Program-made: the position numbers and the translations under genes
Notes under the pieces: model-generated
The model's input: the letters and a program-made list of their open reading frames with translations, nothing else
Database searches by the model: none
Told to the model about the DNA's origin: nothing
In this document: positions 5,046-5,777 of the stretch, piece by piece
How positions within the stretch are numbered: position 1 is the stretch's first letter
How the letters are laid out: the number at the start of each line of letters is the position of its first letter
Assembly: GCA_021797385.1 (NCBI GenBank)
Contig: JAJZZW010000120.1
Span: forward strand, 1-5,777
Direction: 5' to 3'
Source of the DNA: Thermoplasmata archaeon
Lineage (GTDB): Archaea > Thermoplasmatota > Thermoplasmata > Thermoplasmatales > Thermoplasmataceae
DNA length: 5,777 nt

Positions 5046-5777
5046 ATGGAATATAAACATACTGACTCAGTAAACCCACGGTTCAGAGCAGGTAGTGCAG
5101 TTATAGTCATCTTGCTGTTTGCCATAATGGCGGCATCGAATGTGACAGCACCGATTTATGATCTTTATGCATTGAAATACCATTTCGGCCCCTTCATCAT
5201 CACGAATATTTTTGCCATATATGTATTTCTGTTAATTCCATCCCTTCTATTCTGGGGACAGTATTCAGATAAACACGGAAGAAAACTACCCATAACCATA
5301 GGGGTTATCATGGAACTTGCTGGATTATTCTCATTTCTGGTTGCAGATAATGTGTATATGCTTTTTCTTGCAAGAGCATTCATGGGCATGGCAAGTGGCG
5401 CCATAGCAGGACCTGCAAGTGCATTGTTATTCACATACAGCAGGAAAGCAGGTGCTGTTCTCACATCAATAGGAACCTCTGCAGGAACTGCCACAGGCCC
5501 TCTAATAGGTGGAATAATAGCCCAGTATCTACCCTGCCCTTTAAGATTGGTTTACTTAATTTCCATCGTTTTTGTCGCTGTGCCTGCTCTTGCAATGTAT
5601 CCCTTGAAGGATATTACAAAGAAGAATCCAGAATTGGAACTGCATTTTCCATCCATTGACAAAGAGATAATAAGGCCGTTCCTGTTAAGCTCATTTGTGG
5701 CATTCGTTGCCTGGTCAATTACAGCATTCTTCATGTCGCTGGCGCCAGTATATATAAGTAAACTATCCGGCGTAGAT
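5046..5777 (+). CDS. MFS transporter, DHA1-like drug:proton antiporter (3' end outside window)
   Basis: The first 244 residues of a major facilitator protein, open to the window's right edge. The ATG at 5046 is well supported: a TGA lies directly upstream in frame, and a TATA-like box is 18-27 bases upstream. A short charged N-terminus (MEYKHTDSVNPRFR) leads into TM1 (about 16-36). Motif A between TM2 and TM3 is GQYSDKHGRK at 71-80. The antiporter-specific motif C in TM5 is seen as GTSAGTATGPLIGG at 143-156, which favours proton-coupled export over uptake. TM6 ends near 185, followed by a hydrophilic central loop (about 188-210, KDITKKNPELELH) and the start of the second half. At least five helices are missing. 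Divergence from an ArsR regulator suggests inducible export of a toxic compound or metabolite. The substrate is unknown, and this gene is not a close copy of the MFS gene at 1798-3057. Confidence 0.9.
   Translation, partial: MEYKHTDSVNPRFRAGSAVIVILLFAIMAASNVTAPIYDLYALKYHFGPFIITNIFAIYVFLLIPSLLFWGQYSDKHGRKLPITIGVIMELAGLFSFLVADNVYMLFLARAFMGMASGAIAGPASALLFTYSRKAGAVLTSIGTSAGTATGPLIGGIIAQYLPCPLRLVYLISIVFVAVPALAMYPLKDITKKNPELELHFPSIDKEIIRPFLLSSFVAFVAWSITAFFMSLAPVYISKLSGVD

Noticed and set aside
4993..5079. Longer ArsR start at ATG 5079 or ATG 5019
   Set aside because: The added residues would overlap the divergent MFS gene (start 5046) or the TATA-like element, and they show no regulator similarity. 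ATG 4992 fits the promoter geometry.

Overview
The base composition (about 40% GC), heavy use of ATA, AGA and AGG codons, TATA-type boxes roughly 20-30 bases upstream of ATG codons with no Shine-Dalgarno motif (leaderless transcription), and the gene families present point to an acidophilic euryarchaeon of the Thermoplasmatales type (Ferroplasma, Cuniculiplasma, Thermoplasma relatives). This placement is inferred from style and gene content, not from a marker gene.

Layout: (1) Bases 1-108 are an exact inverted copy of bases 1952-2059, an internal piece of the MFS transporter gene at 1798-3057. (2) Directly against this copy, from base 109, runs a plus-strand B12-binding-type radical SAM gene that has lost most of its N-terminal cobalamin-binding domain at the junction. 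(3) A minus-strand pair follows: an MFS transporter (3057 to 1798) and a short YtrA-type GntR regulator (1749 to 1372). (4) A 338-base divergent intergenic region contains promoter-like boxes, a small hairpin and a possible 23-residue membrane microprotein. (5) A plus-strand threonine-type asparaginase/isoaspartyl peptidase lies at 3396-4214. (6) A minus-strand ArsR-type regulator (4992 to 4249) is split by one in-frame amber codon at 4524-4522. (7) Divergent from it, and sharing a 53-base promoter region, a second MFS transporter of the drug:proton antiporter type starts at 5046 and runs off the right edge.

Functionally the window looks like two regulator-plus-exporter modules (GntR/MFS and ArsR/MFS) flanking an amino-acid or isoaspartate-metabolism gene, beside a radical SAM enzyme of unknown substrate. 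The two points most worth checking are the inverted copy at the left edge, which is either a chimeric assembly or a very recent inverted duplication, and the amber codon inside an otherwise well preserved ArsR reading frame. No mobile element, CRISPR array, tRNA or rRNA was seen.
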